This document shows, piece by piece, positions 13,822-24,732 of a stretch of DNA of 64,000 nt. The position numbers were made by a program, and so were the translations under genes. The notes below the pieces were generated by a model. It had not been told where the DNA came from. It was given only the letters and a program-made list of their open reading frames with translations, and made no database searches. Numbering within the stretch: the stretch's first letter is position 1; each line of letters starts with the position of its first letter. Source of the DNA: Cymbidium sinense (lineage: Eukaryota > Streptophyta > Magnoliopsida > Asparagales > Orchidaceae); the NCBI GenBank assembly GCA_021442155.1, contig CM038222.1:110673121-110737120 (forward strand). The letters run 5' to 3'.

Positions 13822-13825
13822 ACTA
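13822..13825. repeat. Left copy of putative target-site duplication of element Y (ACTA)
   Basis: ACTA directly precedes the Y 5' LTR and recurs at 41898-41901 directly after the Y 3' LTR. Joining the flanks across one ACTA restores LTR sequence collinear with the uninterrupted LTRs ('gggaacta' plus 'aagaaccc', compare 'gggaacataagaacc' at 21196-21210). A five-base duplication would have one mismatch, and the exact LTR end is uncertain by one or two bases. Confidence 0.6.
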
Positions 13826-13829
13826 TTGA

Positions 13830-13848
13830 CCTCACTTTTAGAGTGAGG
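13830..13848. repeat. Terminal hairpin of the LTR (CCTCAC / GTGAGG)
   Basis: CCTCAC and GTGAGG are complementary around a 7-base loop (ttttaga), three bases from the LTR tip. The X LTR keeps the same stem (ttttgga loop); in the Y 3' LTR the left arm has decayed to ACTCAA. It may mark an integrase recognition end or be incidental. Confidence 0.6.
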
Positions 13849-15339
13849 ATCCAATCTTCCCATCTTAGATCTAAGAGTCTTCTAAACACTAAGATCTTCT
13901 TAGTAATAAGACACTTCTAGTGATTAAGTGAACACTTAACCTAAGCTTATGGAGTTAGAAAAATTAGCCTAAATTTAGATCATGCCTTAAGATTTAGGGT
14001 AACCCACCTGACCTATAGCCTAAACTAAACCCATGCCCATCTCCTTAGCCAAAATCCAACCTCAAATCAATAGAACCAAAATCCCATTTGAATCCCAATT
14101 CAAATTCAAATCCCAAACCAAATGATTGAAGTCCATGATCTAAACCTAAGCCTATGATTCAATCCTATGGACTTAGCCAAAATTCCTTCAATCCAAACTT
14201 AACTCAATTGATTTTCTCATAACCAAGTCAATCCTTCAATCATCATTCCACACTCTACCAAAACTTTAACTAAAATAATCAAACCCAAAATCAATTCAAT
14301 CAATGTAACCTAACCCATTTGACCTAAAATACTCAAATGAGCCAAAATCTAATTAAACCCAAACTAATTGCAATCAAAGCTATTAATCAATCCCAAATCA
14401 AATACCAAACTCAACTCAACTCAACTCAACTCAAAATCGATTTAATTGACTCATTAGTCTCACTTGACCTAAAGTGACCTAAAGGACCTATTTGAACCAA
14501 ATATCAATCCAACCCAAATTGGTTTGATTCAAACCACTCAAAACCTCTTATCATGATTGTTGTTCATCCTTGATTGATCAATTACAATTAATTAGGTCAA
14601 ACCAAGTCAATTTGGTCATTTGAATAAATTAATCCACTTAACCTATATGAGCCAAATGAACCAAATCTCATCCTAATCCAAATCAATTGAAACCAATGAT
14701 TTATACCAATCTAAAATCAATCCTTAAACATGACTAGACCATCAATTGAGCCAAACCAAAGTCAGTTGGCCCTTTGCCCAAGTTGACTAAATTTGACCTA
14801 AAAGGCCAAATTAGGTCAAATCAAAATCCAATCTAAATTAATTCAAATCAATGACTCAAATTCATTTCAAATTGATTATTGAACATGATCAAAGCCTTGA
14901 TTGAATCCAATTTGACCAATTGAATCCAATTGACCCATTTAGCCCAAATTGACTTAAAGTGTCAATTTGGCCTAAATCATTCCTAAATCCAAATTGATTG
15001 AAATCAAAGCCTATAATCATCTTTAAATGATCAATTGAACATAAACTAATGCCTAACCCAAGCTAATTTGGCCAATTTGACCAAATTTGTCAACTTAATC
15101 CAGTTGACCCATATGAATCCAAATGGGTCAAAATCAAATCCAAGCCAAATTAAGCCAAACCAATTGAAGCAAAAAATTCCAAATACTCATCTAAACTTAA
15201 CGCAAGCCTTGGTTTGAAATAATTTGACTAATTGGTCAACTTTACCCAACCTAGCCTAATTTGACCTACATGGGTCAAATTAAGCTAAACCCATTCAAAT
15301 TAATCCCAAACCCATTGAAACTTGGCATGACCCATCCTT

Positions 15340-16620
15340 GGTTCACCTTGGGTTAGGAAAAATCTAACACAATCCAATTTGAGTCTAAATTGACCCATTA
15401 CCCAGTGGGTAAAGCCTCCCACATGAGACATAGCCCAATTTTGGATGGTCAAACCCACTCTCCCACCCTAGACAGCCACACTAAGCTCCAAATGGACATA
15501 AGGACTAGTGGATCACCTGACCGAAAGCTATTTGGGTCAGTCATGAGCCAAGTGGACCTGAGCTAACCCAAACCTCCCCATTGGAACACTTGGCAACCCA
15601 AGGATAACCACCTCAGCCAAAGACATCCACCTCCTCTCCCCGTGCCAGTCAAATGAGCAACCTCAGTTTCTTCCTGACATCCACAATCACTTATGACAGC
15701 TGGATGCCTACAAATAGTAGAGGGAATCTCCACCATCAGATTGGAAGAGGGGAGTATACTCCCCTCATTCTCATGCGAAACCAAACATTGAGCCCTCAGA
15801 GATCTTTGCCACCTAGAGAAGAACTCCTCCAAGTGTTTCTCGAGCTCTCTAAGCCTCGCTATCACTATTGACATTGAAATTGAGCTGAAAAGGGCATAAT
15901 TCCATCCTCCCATACTGAATCTTATCCAATCTCAAATTAACTCTTCCCACACATCCATCGAGCTCTAGCAAGGTGAAACAAATCTTCTCTTGATCAATTC
16001 GAGCACCGGAGACCACTCCAAGCCTAACTCTAACAAGTTTTCTAAAGATGGTTGGTCCACAGAGCTATTGATGAGGAGTCAAGGTGACATCTTCTCAGTA
16101 GGGCTTCATCTCTTCAAAATGAAGCTACATTGGTTGGTTAACCATTGGTCCTGAGCTTCTGTGAGGTAAATTCTCACAAACCATCCCATTTTCAATTTTG
16201 TTTTGGTCTTTTTGAAGAAAATTGAAATGTCATGTGAAATTCACCATTAAATCCTCTTAGATTCCCTCTGTGAAGCTTTTGGAGTCGATCCTGAGCCTCC
16301 ACAAGCTTTGACGAGCTCAGATTGAGCAGAGGAGGGAAAATGGTGTCTATCTTCTATCGCATGTGGGATGAAGGATCATCTGTCATCTATTCTACATGAT
16401 TGGAAAGGATGGCTGTGAATAATCTATTAGGTTAATTTGATTTTAATCTTATAGGAACCGTGGGTTTAATTCCCATTGATCAATCTTAGTTCAAATGGCA
16501 GGGATGAAAGCGCGTTCGTCGCAGCCACATCAGCGCCGCATTGGATGGGTTTAAATAACCAATCCCACGATGCCACATGGAAAGTGCTACCACATCAGCA
16601 GTCCGTGTGGCACCGATAGG
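15340..16620 (+). other. GC-richer block inside U3 of the Y 5' LTR
   Basis: This segment is less AT-rich than its surroundings and is repeated at about 35750-37010 and, more diverged, at 8520-9540. It contains 'cctacaaatagtagagg' near 15709 (weakly TATA-like), a pyrimidine-rich stretch, 'gtgaggtaaatt' near 16161 (donor-like), and 'aatcttataggaacc' near 16446 (acceptor-like). Repeated GCCACAT/ATGTGGC words follow at 16520-16610. An alternative promoter with a spliced leader is possible but unproven. The minus-strand ORF at 15563-15913 resembles no family I know. Confidence 0.4.
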
Positions 16621-17135
16621 ATTAAGGGTTAATTAGGCTTAATAATTTATTTTTTATGATTGAAATTTCATAAAATCATAACTAATTGTAAAAAAATCTA
16701 AAATACAAACAAATACTCATTGGAAAGGTAAAATAGATGAGATTTTATTAAAAATATTTTCATTTGATTTCAAATAGTGGTTAAAGTTTAATTAGGGTTT
16801 GAAATTTTTTTAATTAACTTAATTAAGCCCTAATTACTTGGGTAATTAATCCCAAGTTTGGCAAGATGATTTAATGGGATGACCTCTACATCCTATGATT
16901 TTCTTTGGATTTATTGGCCATGTAATTAGGGAAATTAGAAATTCAAACCATAATTACTATCTTAATCAAACTAATCATTGATTTTTAAATAGTAAAATTA
17001 ACTAATTTAAGTTCATTAATCACTAATCAACAGTGAGGTAATTAAGCAGAGTGATTAGGACCTCATTCCTAATTACTTTTCTAAATTCATTTAATTAAAG
17101 TGAGTTAATTAAATAATGAATCAATTAGTAAATTA

Positions 17136-17159
17136 ATTAATTAATTAATTAATTAATGG
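17136..17159. repeat. TTAA microsatellite
   Basis: A run of TTAA units in the AT-rich U3 of the Y 5' LTR. The 3' LTR has only a short version near 37540, so the run expanded or shrank after insertion. Confidence 0.7.
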
Positions 17160-17949
17160 TTAAATCAAATCAAATTGAAGTGCTAAACACTTCAGATAAT
17201 TAACAATCAAACTAAGGGTTCTTCTTTATGTGCTTAATAACATAAAGACCCCTAAAAAATTATGATTAAACCATAAGTGTGGGAAAATCATAAAAATACT
17301 TAATTAGATTCTTTAGCTGAATTAATCTTTAATCATGAGCCAATTGCATTAGGTCTATTATGAGCATTGTAATTTTATTTTCATCCATGTTCATATCAAT
17401 TATGGCTCATGGTTAAATGATTAATTAAATTAAAGATTCATAGGAAAAGGTAATTAAGTGATTTAATTAATGATCCTACTTAATTAATTTATAAAACCCA
17501 TCTAATTATCTTTCCATAAACTAATTATGATTGCCAGCATGGGAATGAGATTAAAACAGAAAATGACTTTTTTTCTCTATAAGTTCAATTCAAATACAAA
17601 AATTAAATTAATAAGAAGTTTTGGTTTTCTCTAAATAATTTTATTTGATTTAATTATTCTTAGGAATTAGTGTAGTTGAATGAATCACATGTTTATGTTC
17701 AGCAATTCCTTTCCAATCACATCAAATGTTGTATGTCATGTGATCTCAACATTCATCTTTTCAAATCTAAATGAATCAATTGGAATATATTTATGTAAGC
17801 TTGCATGTGTTGGCTTAATTTAATTATATGTGTGGCTATTATCACTAATAAATCCAAATTATTTTTCAATGTTGATAAATTGATAATAATGTTTAGAATG
17901 ATAATAGTTATGAATACATATAGGATTTGCATGTGCTTATAGCATAATC

Positions 17950-19020
17950 ATATAAATGTGAAGCTCTCTTTCTTAAGTTCTCGTATAAATCTGCATGTGT
18001 TTGAATACTAATAAGTATATAGCCTGGACATCCTGAGAATATGAGGCTTTAAGTAGCCCTAAGGAGGTCATTTTATTATCTCACTTTCCTAATTAACAAT
18101 GGCACGTACTTATTTAATTTCATTCCTATTTATTTTGGTATTAGATTTTGGATAGAGCTTTAATTCATATGCATAAATAATTCAACTAAAGAAAATACAA
18201 TCTTTGCATAGTTTGCATTCTTACAATTATGTATACATTTATATGTATTTAATATAGCAAGTTTATAGTCTAGATATCCCAGGAATATGAGGCTTTAAGT
18301 AACCCCAAAGATGTCATTTTATTATCTCACTTCCCTGGTTAACAATGATAAGTATTTGCTTACATATTTTATACATGTTTATGTGTATGTAATTAAAGAA
18401 TGAAAATCCTTTTTTCCTATTAAAAATATAGGCATCCATAATTACTTTAGTCATTAAAATGTATAATATGTGGGTGAAAAGCTTTCTTTTCTATATAAAT
18501 CTACATGTGTTTGAAAACTAATAAGTATATAGTCTGGACATCTCAGGAATATGAGTCTTTAAGTAGCCCCAAGGAGGTCATTTGATTATCTCACTTCCCT
18601 AATTAACAAAGGCACGTACTTATTTAATTTCATTCTTATGTACATTTATGTTAAAATTTGGATAAAGGTTTAATTTACATGTATAAATCATTAAATTAAA
18701 TAAAATACAATCACTAACATGATTTTTCATCCTTATGATTTTATATACATTTGTGTGTATTTAAGATAGCAAGTATAGAGTTTGGACATCTCAGGAATAC
18801 GAGGCTTTAAGTAACTTCAAGGAGGTCATTTCATTATGTCACTTCCCTGGTTAATAATGACACATACTTGCCCACATCTTTTATACATATGTATGTATAT
18901 TTGATTAATAATGAAAATCCCCTCTTCCATTAATTATGTATGCTTTCATGATCATTTAAGTATGCCAAAATATGTTGTATGTATAAGTATGCTAAGTGTC
19001 AAATCATATGCATGTTATAA
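17950..19020 (+). repeat. U3 tandem repeat array, 4 units of about 250 bp (Y 5' LTR)
   Basis: Cores at about 18010, 18258, 18520 and 18770 carry 'agtatatagtctggacatc', 'gaggctttaagtag' and 'gaggtcattt.attatctcac'. Units 1 and 3 end in 'cacgtacttatttaatttca'. Units 2 and 4 end in the 'cttacatcttttatacat' type. The array is therefore a duplicated ~510-bp dimer. It lies about 0.9-2 kb upstream of the expected TATA position. Confidence 0.85.
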
Positions 19021-19930
19021 GTGATGGAAAAGAATGACTCAACATATTCTATGTGATAATAATCCAACCACATTAATCTTAAGATACTTTAGTATTGAAT
19101 AGGGTTATTTAAGGCTAACCTAAACTTAGGATTAATAAAAATGATTTAATAAGTCATTTACTAAAGAAAAGTAAATCATATTAATGTGCTTTAGAAAGTG
19201 ACTAAAGGTAGGGATGAAAAAGGGAAACTCTCTTTCCTCTCTTTATAACACTTAGATGTTAAGTGTAAATAAAATAAAATAAAATAAAACATAAATTAAA
19301 ATTCACAAATCATCTAAACAACTCAAAATGAAACTAACCATCATGCTAACTTAAAATTTTTTTAAATTTAGAGAATTATAACTCTAATGCTTAGTTAAGA
19401 CATGCCACACAAAGCCTTAGCACACACATTATAATTAGGCCACTGCTTTTAGCTTTGAGTTAGAACGGTGTATGTGTGATGTAATATTTTAGAGTGGATG
19501 TTTGGGTGTATGACTTGTAGATTGGATGTTAGGCCTTTAATTGCCTAATCTCATTTTTATAGGGAATTGTGCTTAAGGGGCCACCTAAAATAAAATATTA
19601 ATGTTCTCTTCATAGGTTGCTTATACCCCTAAGCACAATCCACATTAAGGTAGGTGGCCATGGTTACCCATGTGCAGGGTGCAAAGTCCAAATTATGAAA
19701 TATTATTGCTTTGGTTTATATGTATGTTTAGCTAACCTCTATTTTGCATGTATAGTTCGATTTACTTTTCATAAAATATAATTTTGTAATTGGAATTAGG
19801 ATTAGTGCTATGGGGATTAGGTTGAACAGTGGCTAGAAGGCTTAGCCATGGGATGCCCTGTGATACTTTAGAGCAAATCAATCAAAAGAAAGAAGAAGGA
19901 AGAAAGAAGAAGTTAATTTCAATTGTAATA

Positions 19931-19960
19931 TTCTTTTATAATTCGGGCTACCCATCTTTT
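19931..19960 (+). other. Site of TATA-box deletion in the Y 5' LTR
   Basis: Here the sequence reads 'attcgggctacccatctttt'. The X LTR has 'attcaggttgtataaggg' plus 'tagagcttagccaccaatct', and the Y 3' LTR has 'attctaggttatgtaaaagt' plus 'atagctcggctacccat'. The 5' LTR thus lacks about 24 bp that hold the TATA-like box, joined at a short GGCT repeat. The 5' LTR is the one that would drive transcription of Y. Confidence 0.65.
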
Positions 19961-21453
19961 CTCTTTTCTAGGTGTACGATGGTGCTCAGCCGCACCGACC
20001 TTTTTTTCTTTCAACAAAAGTTTATAAAATGTTTGATGTTATGTTTAGCTTACACATTAAGATTGCATCTTTTTCATAGTATCTTTATGATTGATGTTTA
20101 ATGTGTGGCCTAGATGTAGTAGGCTCTTATGACAAAATTAATTTTTCTACCCCAACAAATAACTCATAACTAAACTTTAAAATAACTCACAACCTCATCT
20201 TAAAGCTTAGAATGTAAAAAAGATAACTAAACAATTTAGCATCCCCTCAGTTGAATGTTATATTTCTCACATCATACATATCATATTGAATCACTCTTGC
20301 AAAATGAGGGCCTCCATTTCAACACTTTTGGGATCACTTGACCTATGAGAGCAACCTCTTATGATGGAGCTTCTCCCTCTTTCTATTTAAATTTTGGCCA
20401 CTAATCAATTTTCATCATGCATTTAGGCATAAGAAATCCCAAAGCCTTAGTCCAAATGAATGTGTCAAAATATTATAAAAGTTGAAAAGATTTTATATTT
20501 TAGACTAAGTCATATGCCCATACCACTCATGATCTAGTCTCTTAAGGAGTGGGTTTAGGACTCTAGTCTCTTTCCAAATTAAATAACGACTTAAACCATC
20601 TTGTAATTTCATAAGACTGGCCTACATGATTTTAAATTATAGGAGGTGTTAGTTGGTGTTCACTCTAGGTGATTGTAAGTCAAGAAGAGTCGGATGGGTA
20701 TACCTTCTCTTATGGAGTAGACCATTATGTCCCCTATATGCATAAAATTAAGCCATGCTTTTAGCTCATGCTAAAGCTCCCTAAATTTAGGATATGAGAT
20801 TGTTGTTTCTCTTAGGCTACTACCATAAATCCTTACCTCTTAGGCATTTCCATAATCTTGTGTTAATGGATTATAAGCCTTAACAATCTAATAAAATTTT
20901 AACTCAAATAAAATAGACCTTCTCACTTTCAAACATATAAAGCCTCACCATAGGATAGGTTAGAATGCTCACTAGGCTTCTTAGTATCTTGAGCATTTCC
21001 TACTTATTTTCCTTTGTATTTAAAAATAAGTGTTCCCAATTTAACAATCCAACTTGAGTTTCCAAAATAATCAATCCTTTGATAGTCTTAATCTTGAAAT
21101 CTTTGGAGACAATTATTGACTACTTTAATCGAGAGTAGTCTTAGGAAATCCCATTTCCTATGATGTAATTAACTATGGAGGCTTGCATCCATAGGGAACA
21201 TAAGAACCTGATTTAAAATAAACCCTACTTTACTTTTTTTTATGTAAAGTGAGGAAAAAATCTCTGGTACATACGAAGACCCATCATGCCTTCAGAGTCC
21301 TTATTAGTGATTAGGTCCATTGTAGGGTGATTTTTTTATCTTTCAAGCTAGTACATCATAGCTTAATATCGAGCCCAATCATTTTAATAAGTACCCCTAT
21401 GATCTACGTGGTGTCCACCTAACCCTTCCAAAAATAAGCACCATAGATTTTTC

Positions 21454-21471
21454 TGTTGACTTTACTAGGGA
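21454..21471 (+). promoter_or_regulatory. Primer-binding site of element Y (tRNA-Arg type, decayed)
   Basis: tgttgactttactaggga aligns with tggcgactccactaggga at 42154 and tggtgactctgctggga at 52009. TGGCGACTC..CTGGGGA is the tRNA-Arg-type primer-binding site known from Ogre elements. It lies about six bases after the LTR end. The differences from the X copy are C-to-T or G-to-T changes. Confidence 0.75.
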
Positions 21472-21857
21472 TTGTTCTTGTGTCCATCTCTAGTAGACAA
21501 TTATTGTCTCCAAGTATCAATAGTGGACTTATATTTTATGAAAGCTGAAGACTATATTTCTTTCCATTGCCACTTTGCTTATTTCATCCTTAAGTGAAGG
21601 TGACCAACATTATCTAGGTTTTAAGACTTCACTCCTAGTAGGTCTTAAAACCCCTATTGGGTCCCCTGATAAGTAAAAAAAAATAAATTAGCTAAAGAAA
21701 GAAAAAATAACCAAATATAAACTAAACGAATTAAGAATCTCTTACCACTAGCTTGGTGAAGCAAGGTTCACATCATATTTGACAAAACTTAATAAAACCC
21801 AAAGTAAGAAAAATAAACTCTTTTTCAAAAGTCTTCAAAAGTCCTTTCAAAAGAAAA
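21472..21857 (+). other. 5' leader of Y between primer-binding site and hairpin array
   Basis: Non-coding leader, collinear with X (42172-42560), including 'ttttaagacttcactcctag' and 'ggtcttaaaacccctattgg', which can pair through TTTTAAGAC/GTCTTAAAA. The first ~200 bp also match the family-2 leader at 52026-52200. No ORF is visible. Confidence 0.6.
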
Positions 21858-21867
21858 AAAAATTAAT

Positions 21868-22820
21868 GAACCCCATTTAACATAATCAAATTTGTTAAAT
21901 GAGGGTTCTCTCTTTTAAATCAAAATCAAACAAACATAAACAAAAAGATTATCTTCAAGAATTTTCAAACCTTCTTTTCTAAAAAAAAACAAAAATTAAT
22001 AAACCCCCCTTAGCATACCCAAATTTGTTAAGTGAGGGTTCCTTTTTGGAATCAAAATTGAATCAAACAAGAACAACAAATCACCTCTTAAAAAAATTAC
22101 AAAAACCCTTTTGCAAACCAAATTAACCAACTTAATGTAACATACCTAAATCTGTTAACGAGAGTCCCTCTTTCAAATTAAAACAAAATAAAATCAAAAT
22201 CATAACATTAAAAGAACAACAACAAGACAAAACCATAATCCCTTCTTAAAAAATTCGAAGATATTTTTCAAACAAAATTAACCAACTCTATTTAACATAC
22301 CAAAATTTGTTAGATGAAAATCAGATTTTCAAAACCAAAATAGAATCTAACATCAACAAACAACAGCCAATATCAAAATAAAATAAAAGTCTGCAAAAAT
22401 TCCAACATACAATTGAACTTCATTTAACATATCCAAATTTGTTAAATGAGAGTTCCATTTTCAAAATCAAAATAAAATCACATATCAAATGACATCAAAC
22501 AAAACAAATGCCTTAAATATTTTCAAACATATAATTAACCCCCCATCTAACATACTTAAATTTGTTAAATGAGGGTTCTAACTCAAAAGCCAAAATCAAT
22601 CAAATTTCAACAAAAGAAAATGATAATCTAATTTTTCAATCTCTCCAAATCACTTGAACCCCACTCAACATACTCAAACTTGTTGAATGTGGGCTCCAAA
22701 ATCATAATCAAAATCCAATGACAAACTCAACAAAGTCTCTTCTCCAAATTTCCAGAATCTCTCCAACACACAATTGAACCCCATTTATCATTCCTAAATT
22801 AATTAAATGAGGGTTCCAAT
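21868..22820 (+). repeat. Leader hairpin array of Y: 8 units of about 118-155 bp
   Basis: Each unit holds an inverted repeat. Unit 1 reads GAACCCCATTTAACA (21868-21882), a 10-base loop, then TGTTAAATG-A-GGGTTC (21893-21908): a 15-bp stem with one bulged base. Other stems begin near 22005, 22134, 22289, 22415, 22541, 22656 and 22776. Several differences keep pairing: GAACTT with GAGTTC at 22415/22450, CTCAACA with TGTTGAA at 22664/22681, and CTTAGCA with TGTTAAG at 22009/22026. Units are separated by A-rich linkers containing short TTTTCAAA-like runs. The array ends about 140 bp before the gag start. The two unit types (with and without GAACCC) partly alternate. Confidence 0.8.
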
Positions 22821-22953
22821 TCAAAAAATCAAATGAAAATGAATAATTCAAGTCAACATCAAAGCATTTGGTCTAATCCAATTCTCTTTTCCAATAGTGC
22901 AGTAGAGACACTAGTCCATCTTTTTTCTTTCTTTCTTCTATCAACCTTTCATC

Positions 22954-24732
22954 ATGTCTTCTGGCAAGCTAATTTTCTCCTTTTTCACTATTATAGATTT
23001 GGCCCTAGATCAGGCCATACTCACCGATGCCCATGTCATCAAGTTTGAGCTTGGCTTTGAGCATTTCAGAGTTGTTTGTGAGAGACCGGCCTTCACTACT
23101 ATTAGTAGAGAGGAAGTGGCAGGCAAGAAGCCACTTTTCTAGTTCAATGTGCAGTCTGACTATGAGTTCCCCTCTCTAAAGAGGATGGCAATAGAGGTTC
23201 GCCTGCAAGTGCCAGTTGTGCCAGTGCCTAATTGATCAATTGCCCTTATTGCTGCCCCGGTGTGGGCTAGTATCACCTCGATTCTTCCCCTTGTTCTGAA
23301 GGGGATGGCTATATTAGCTTATGAGATTATCTCTCCTACTTTCAAGGTCTGTTCTAGTTATTTCTCTACCTTTCTCACTACAAACCAACACTACAAGAAG
23401 AATAAAAAAATCAAGAGGTAGCATGAGCTTGCGGCAAAGGAGGTAGATGAAGCCTCCCATGTTGTTGAGGAGGGTTCTCCTTGTGAGACATCTACATTCT
23501 TTGGTGGCAGTAGATTTCACCCAATTTTAGCTTCAGAGGGAGAAGAGGACTACCGTAGAATAGCTACATTACCTCCACCCCCTGTAGAATATGAGACATC
23601 GGCTAGGGAAAGGAGGAAGCCCTATGCTGGTCTATGGTCCATTCTTTGTAGAATTGACAGAGCTCATTGACGCTCGGAGTACGACACCTTGCATAATCTA
23701 AGGAGATTGATCCCTAGGAGTGTTAAGGATTAGATTCACTGAGAGAGGGCCATTGAAGCCAAGATGACTGCCCAAGTGGGCAAGAAAGAGATGATGAGGT
23801 TCACCAAGCAATCAGTGGCCTCCGCTTTGATGGATTTTTTTGATCAATCAATTGATAGAATCAATCATTCTGCCCGTATTGTCCTTATCTGTACAGTCAG
23901 TCATAGGAGGAGATCTCCATTGGAGAGGTAGCCGGTGTCCCTCACTTTACATCGCTCCACTCGCTATTCCCCTTCACTAGGCTGGGTTCCACCTTTTGTA
24001 GTCCCCACTAGGTTTCACAAGCCCCCATCTAGAGAGGCAGCCTTCCTTTGGGGATCCGACTATGGCCTAAGGATCTCACTCCATCTACTCCTCCAATTGA
24101 GGTGAGGCTAGGCTCTCCTGCTAGACCTTCCATCCCAACAATGGTGAAGAAAGAGTGGTGACCCAAAAGTGTCGTGGTCGCTCCACCACAGTAGTTAGAG
24201 GAGAGGGGAGAGGATGCCGAGGTAGTCCACTTGGAAGTTGATATAGCCAGGGAGTGTACTCCACCAGTTGAAACTATTCAGTCAATAGCATCTACATAGC
24301 TCAATCCAGTAATCAATCATCAGCAAGCATATGTGCTAGTAGTGCTTGGATGGGTAAATGTCCATTCTTGGATGACATTCTGGAGGACTATCATGCCGTA
24401 GTGAGGCATATAGCCAAGGATGATCAGACTGATGAAGAGGAGAGTCGACTAGAGTTTGATGTCGATGAGGATGATGTGTTAGATGACCTAGCAAAAGTCT
24501 ACATGGATGACACCCGAGGATCCCTACATAGGGAACAACCTAGCCAGGAAGGTGTTGTAGTTGAGGAAAGAGACACATCTCACTCAACTCAACATCTCCT
24601 CTAACAAATCAAGCAGAAAGATGACCAAATCAATAGGATGGACTGAAGGGTAGAGGAGTTGATGGCCATAGTTATAGCCCTATAGAATCAAGCCCCAATT
24701 TGACAACCTTCTCCCATGGAGGCCAATCGACC
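22954..24732 (+). pseudogene. N-terminal extension of gag (ORF1-like), element Y, decayed
   Basis: The ATG at 22954 opens MSSGKLIFSFF, conserved in X at 43412 (MSSSKLIFSFS), so this is the likely start. The N-terminal ~60 residues include ILTD, FELGFEHF and REEVAGKKP. A stop at 23140 (TAG) replaces CAG of the X copy. Further along is an acidic stretch (DVDEDDVLDDLAKV at about 24461-24501) and a segment suggesting a coiled coil (QIKQKDDQINRMD). I recognise no named domain; Ogre elements also carry an extra ORF upstream of gag, but here the reading frame appears to have run on into gag (see 24733). Function unknown. Confidence 0.6.

Larger units (their letters stand above)
7057..13825 (+). repeat. 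Element X 5' LTR, main part (family 1), interrupted by element Y
   Basis: The block starts TGACCTCAC, as does the Y 5' LTR at 13827 (TGAACTCAA in the Y 3' LTR at 34237), and runs collinear with them through U3, the 250-bp repeats, the TATA zone and most of U5. It stops at 'ccatagggaacta', where the Y LTR begins. The missing ~250 bp of LTR end, followed by a primer-binding site, is found at 41898-42148 after Y, so Y inserted into this LTR. Summed length is about 7.0 kb, shorter than the Y LTRs, partly because one 250-bp repeat is absent. U3 is rich in TTGACC/GGTCAA words (about 7600-8500). Confidence 0.85.
13827..21448 (+). repeat. Element Y 5' LTR, about 7.62 kb
   Basis: It starts TGACCTCAC and ends near 'aataagcaccatagat', six bases before the primer-binding site. 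It aligns along its length with the 3' LTR at 34237-41897 and the X LTR. Parts in order: a terminal hairpin, U3 dense in TTGAC words (about 14000-15300), a GC-richer block (about 15340-16620), an AT-rich block, four 250-bp repeats (17950-19020), a promoter zone in which the TATA box has been deleted (near 19941), and R/U5 to 21448. The terminus does not end in the usual CA directly at the inferred joint; the nearest CA is 5 bp inside. Confidence 0.85.

Noticed and set aside
15563..15913. Minus-strand ORF of 116 codons, partly matched at 35931-36182
   Set aside because: The resemblance is explained by the two LTRs being copies. The reading frame differs in length and contains no recognisable domain, and X lacks it.
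20658..20700. tRNA-like cloverleaf in U5 ('ggtgattgtaagtcaagaag')
   Set aside because: No acceptor stem or A/B boxes could be matched; the sequence is shared LTR sequence.
21868..22820. CRISPR-like array
   Set aside because: Repeats are imperfect, unit length drifts from 118 to 155 bp, spacers are related A-rich linkers, and the setting is a plant retrotransposon leader.
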